A stretch of 64,000 nt of DNA, taken from Aeromonas diversa CDC 2478-85 (lineage in GTDB: Bacteria; Pseudomonadota; Gammaproteobacteria; Enterobacterales; Aeromonadaceae). The notes beneath the pieces were generated by a model. That model was not told where the DNA came from, did no database searches, and saw only the letters and a program-made list of their open reading frames with translations. Positions 62,341-64,000 of this stretch are shown here, piece after piece (the first letter of the stretch is position 1; each line of letters opens with the position of its first letter). The position numbers were made by a program, and so were the translations under genes. Where the stretch lies: assembly GCF_000819805.1 (NCBI RefSeq), contig NZ_CDCE01000029.1, positions 188,833-252,832 on the forward strand, read 5' to 3'.

Positions 62341-63315
62341 ATGAAACTCAACAAATTGGCTGGCGTTATTGCTGTCTCTGCCGTTGCCCTGTTTTCTGCC
62401 CAGAGCATGGCTGCCTCCATCGATAAGAACTTACCCGAGTACCAGCCGGTTAGCGGCATCTCCGGTAACCTCTCGTCGGTCGGATCGGATACCCTGGCCA
62501 ACATGATGACCCTGTGGGCCGAAGAATTTAAGCGCATGTATCCGAACGTCAACGTTCAGATCCAGGCCGCCGGCTCCTCCACCGCCCCGACCGCCCTGAC
62601 CGAAGGCGTTGCCCAGTTCGGCCCCATGAGCCGCGAGATGAAGGCTGGCGAGATCGAGGCCTTCGAGAAGCGTTTTGGCTACAAGCCGGTCGGTATCCCG
62701 GTCGCTGTGGATGCCCTGGCGGTCTTCGTTAACAAGGACAACCCCATCAAGGGGCTGACCATGGCGCAGCTGGATTCTATCTTCTCCAGCACCCTCAAGT
62801 GCGGTGGCGACAAGCAAGCCTCCCGTTGGGCCGATGTGGGCCTGGACGGTGGCTGGGCTGCCAAGGATATCCAGCTCTACGGTCGTAACTCGGTTTCCGG
62901 CACCTATGGCTACTTCAAAGAGCACGCTCTGTGTAAGGGTGACTTCAAGAGCGGTGTGAACGAGCAGCCGGGCTCCGCCTCCGTGGTGCAGTCTGTCTCC
63001 TCCTCCCTCAACGGCATCGGCTACTCCGGTATCGGTTATGTGACCTCAGGCGTGCGTGCCGTGCCCCTCTCCAAGGATGGCAAGAGCTTTGTCGAGGCGA
63101 CCGAGATGAATGCCCTGACCGGCAAGTATCCGCTCTCCCGCTTCCTCTACGTTTACGTGAACAAGCATCCCAACAAGCCGCTTTCCCCCATGGAGCAAGA
63201 GTTCATCAAGATGATCCTCTCCAAGAGCGGCCAGGGCATCGTCGCCAAGGACGGTTACATTCCGCTGCCGGCCAAGGTGGTTGAGCGTGACCTCAAGACC
63301 CTGGGTCTGATGTAA
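62341..63315 (+). CDS. pstS: Phosphate-binding periplasmic protein PstS
   Basis: Binds phosphate for the PstCAB importer. The signal peptide ([12 protein letters not shown]) ends near residue 25. The PBP_like core begins [16 protein letters not shown], with the phosphate-contacting [13 protein letters not shown] and [13 protein letters not shown] later. The 324 residues are the shorter form seen in Vibrio (E. coli 346). The neighbours pstC, pstA and pstB do not follow; a terminator and an unrelated protease gene do. ATG at 62341 directly follows GGAGAGATTGG. Confidence 0.92.
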   Translation: MKLNKLAGVIAVSAVALFSAQSMAASIDKNLPEYQPVSGISGNLSSVGSDTLANMMTLWAEEFKRMYPNVNVQIQAAGSSTAPTALTEGVAQFGPMSREMKAGEIEAFEKRFGYKPVGIPVAVDALAVFVNKDNPIKGLTMAQLDSIFSSTLKCGGDKQASRWADVGLDGGWAAKDIQLYGRNSVSGTYGYFKEHALCKGDFKSGVNEQPGSASVVQSVSSSLNGIGYSGIGYVTSGVRAVPLSKDGKSFVEATEMNALTGKYPLSRFLYVYVNKHPNKPLSPMEQEFIKMILSKSGQGIVAKDGYIPLPAKVVERDLKTLGLM

Positions 63316-63330
63316 GATCTGCGCTTTCAG

Positions 63331-63357
63331 AAGCGGGCCCATCGGGCCCGCTTTTTA
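63331..63357 (+). terminator. Terminator after pstS
   Basis: AAGCGGGCCC / GGGCCCGCTT stem with a three-base loop, then TTTATTT, 15 bases past the stop. It shows that pstS is transcribed on its own here. Confidence 0.92.
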
Positions 63358-63436
63358 TTTATCCATTCCTTGATGACTTGCACTGCGCTCCCCCTTTTTT
63401 GACAATAGAGTGAAGTCGTTTCCCAAAGGATGCTTC

Positions 63437-64000
63437 ATGTCGCTCACTACCCTTTCTATGCGCCTGCTTGGCTTGCTCTGTGGTGCCAGCCTGTTGGCTG
63501 GTTGTGTCCAGTCCCCCACCGGGCGAAGCCAGATGCTGCTCTACTCTCCCCAGCAGATGAACCAGCTGGGGGCCAGCTCCTTCGAGGAGATGAAGAAGCA
63601 GGAGAAGATCAGCCAGGATGCCAAACTCAATGCCTATGTGCAGTGCGTTGCCGGCGCGGTAACGGCCGAGGTGCCTGACCACTACGGCATCGAGAGCTGG
63701 GAGGTGGTGGTGTTTGACGACAAACAGGTCAACGCCTTCGCCTTGCCCGGTGGCAAGATTGGGGTCTATACCGGTCTGCTCAAGGTAGCGGTCAATCAGG
63801 ATCAACTGGCGACCGTCATCGGCCACGAGATCACCCACGTGTTGGCCCAACACTCCAACGAGCGGCTCTCCCGTAGCCAGCTGGCCGGCATCGGCATGGC
63901 GGCGGCCGACGTGGCCCTGGGCTCCAGCGAGTATGGCGGTGCTACCATGGCGGCACTGGGGCTGGGGGTTCAGGTGGGCTATCTGCTCCCTTATGGCCGC
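63437..64000 (+). CDS. M48 family lipoprotein metalloprotease (LoiP/YggG-like), partial
   Basis: The first 188 residues of a gene that continues past the window. The N-terminus is a lipoprotein signal with lipobox LLAGC (C23), so it is anchored to a membrane on the periplasmic side. The zinc motif is HEITH in IGHEITHVLAQHSNERL; FALPGGKIGVYTGLL before it is typical of M48. LoiP and BepA are periplasmic relatives; the size and lipobox favour the LoiP type. AAAGGA lies upstream of the ATG. Confidence 0.88.
   Translation, partial: MSLTTLSMRLLGLLCGASLLAGCVQSPTGRSQMLLYSPQQMNQLGASSFEEMKKQEKISQDAKLNAYVQCVAGAVTAEVPDHYGIESWEVVVFDDKQVNAFALPGGKIGVYTGLLKVAVNQDQLATVIGHEITHVLAQHSNERLSRSQLAGIGMAAADVALGSSEYGGATMAALGLGVQVGYLLPYGR

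Overview
The window looks like chromosomal DNA of an Aeromonas-type gammaproteobacterium. It is GC-rich, the isc, bio, phoBR, htpX, asnS and dcuB products resemble their E. coli/Vibrio counterparts closely, the ketoacyl synthase resembles the long FabH2 form known from Vibrio, and IscR, BirA and Pho regulatory sites are of gammaproteobacterial type. I see no insertion sequence, prophage, CRISPR array, tRNA or rRNA. The genus call is an inference from remembered protein resemblance, not from a search.

Layout. 1-8930: trmJ, then the iron-sulfur operon iscR-iscS-iscU-iscA-hscB-hscA-fdx behind an IscR site, followed by two tandem pepB-type aminopeptidases; iscX is missing. 8941-13977: a small unknown protein, dcuB, asnS, a small membrane protein and a haem-motif HAMP sensor that lacks an output domain. 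14074-19193: biotin genes, bioA divergent from bioBFCD with a BirA-like operator between. 19297-28631: htpX, a MOSC/ferredoxin-reductase fusion, a periplasmic binding protein, a two-gene pyruvate:ferredoxin oxidoreductase unit with a GltD-like NAD(P) subunit, and a YdcH protein.

28719-35160 is the most unusual part: a seven-gene minus-strand unit encoding a thermostable-haemolysin family protein, an AMP-forming acyl ligase, a haem-oxygenase-like putative di-iron oxidase, an SDR, a periplasmic repeat protein and a QseBC/PmrAB-type two-component system. A CTTAAG-N5-CTTAAG box, the form bound by PmrA/QseB-class regulators, lies just upstream of the first gene. This suggests an acyl-derived metabolite or lipid pathway that controls its own expression.

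35219-49435: an exported protein with a MATE pump, a SulP transporter, three small genes (nucleotidyltransferase, GNAT, DUF134), an aldehyde/alcohol dehydrogenase cluster with its TetR repressor and a palindromic operator, an unknown small gene, fabH2, a LysR regulator, a LysE exporter and rlhA. 49513-53427: an accessory-looking patch with a GNAT, a frameshifted methyltransferase, ogt, an Ada-AlkA fusion and a VOC protein. 53474-58116: M32 carboxypeptidase, smrA, a DUF3149 micro-protein behind an FNR-like box, a TraB/GumN protein, DUF1904 and an SDR. 58207-64000: an OprD/ChiP-like porin, phoB-phoR and pstS each with a Pho box, and the start of an M48 lipoprotein metalloprotease that runs off the window.
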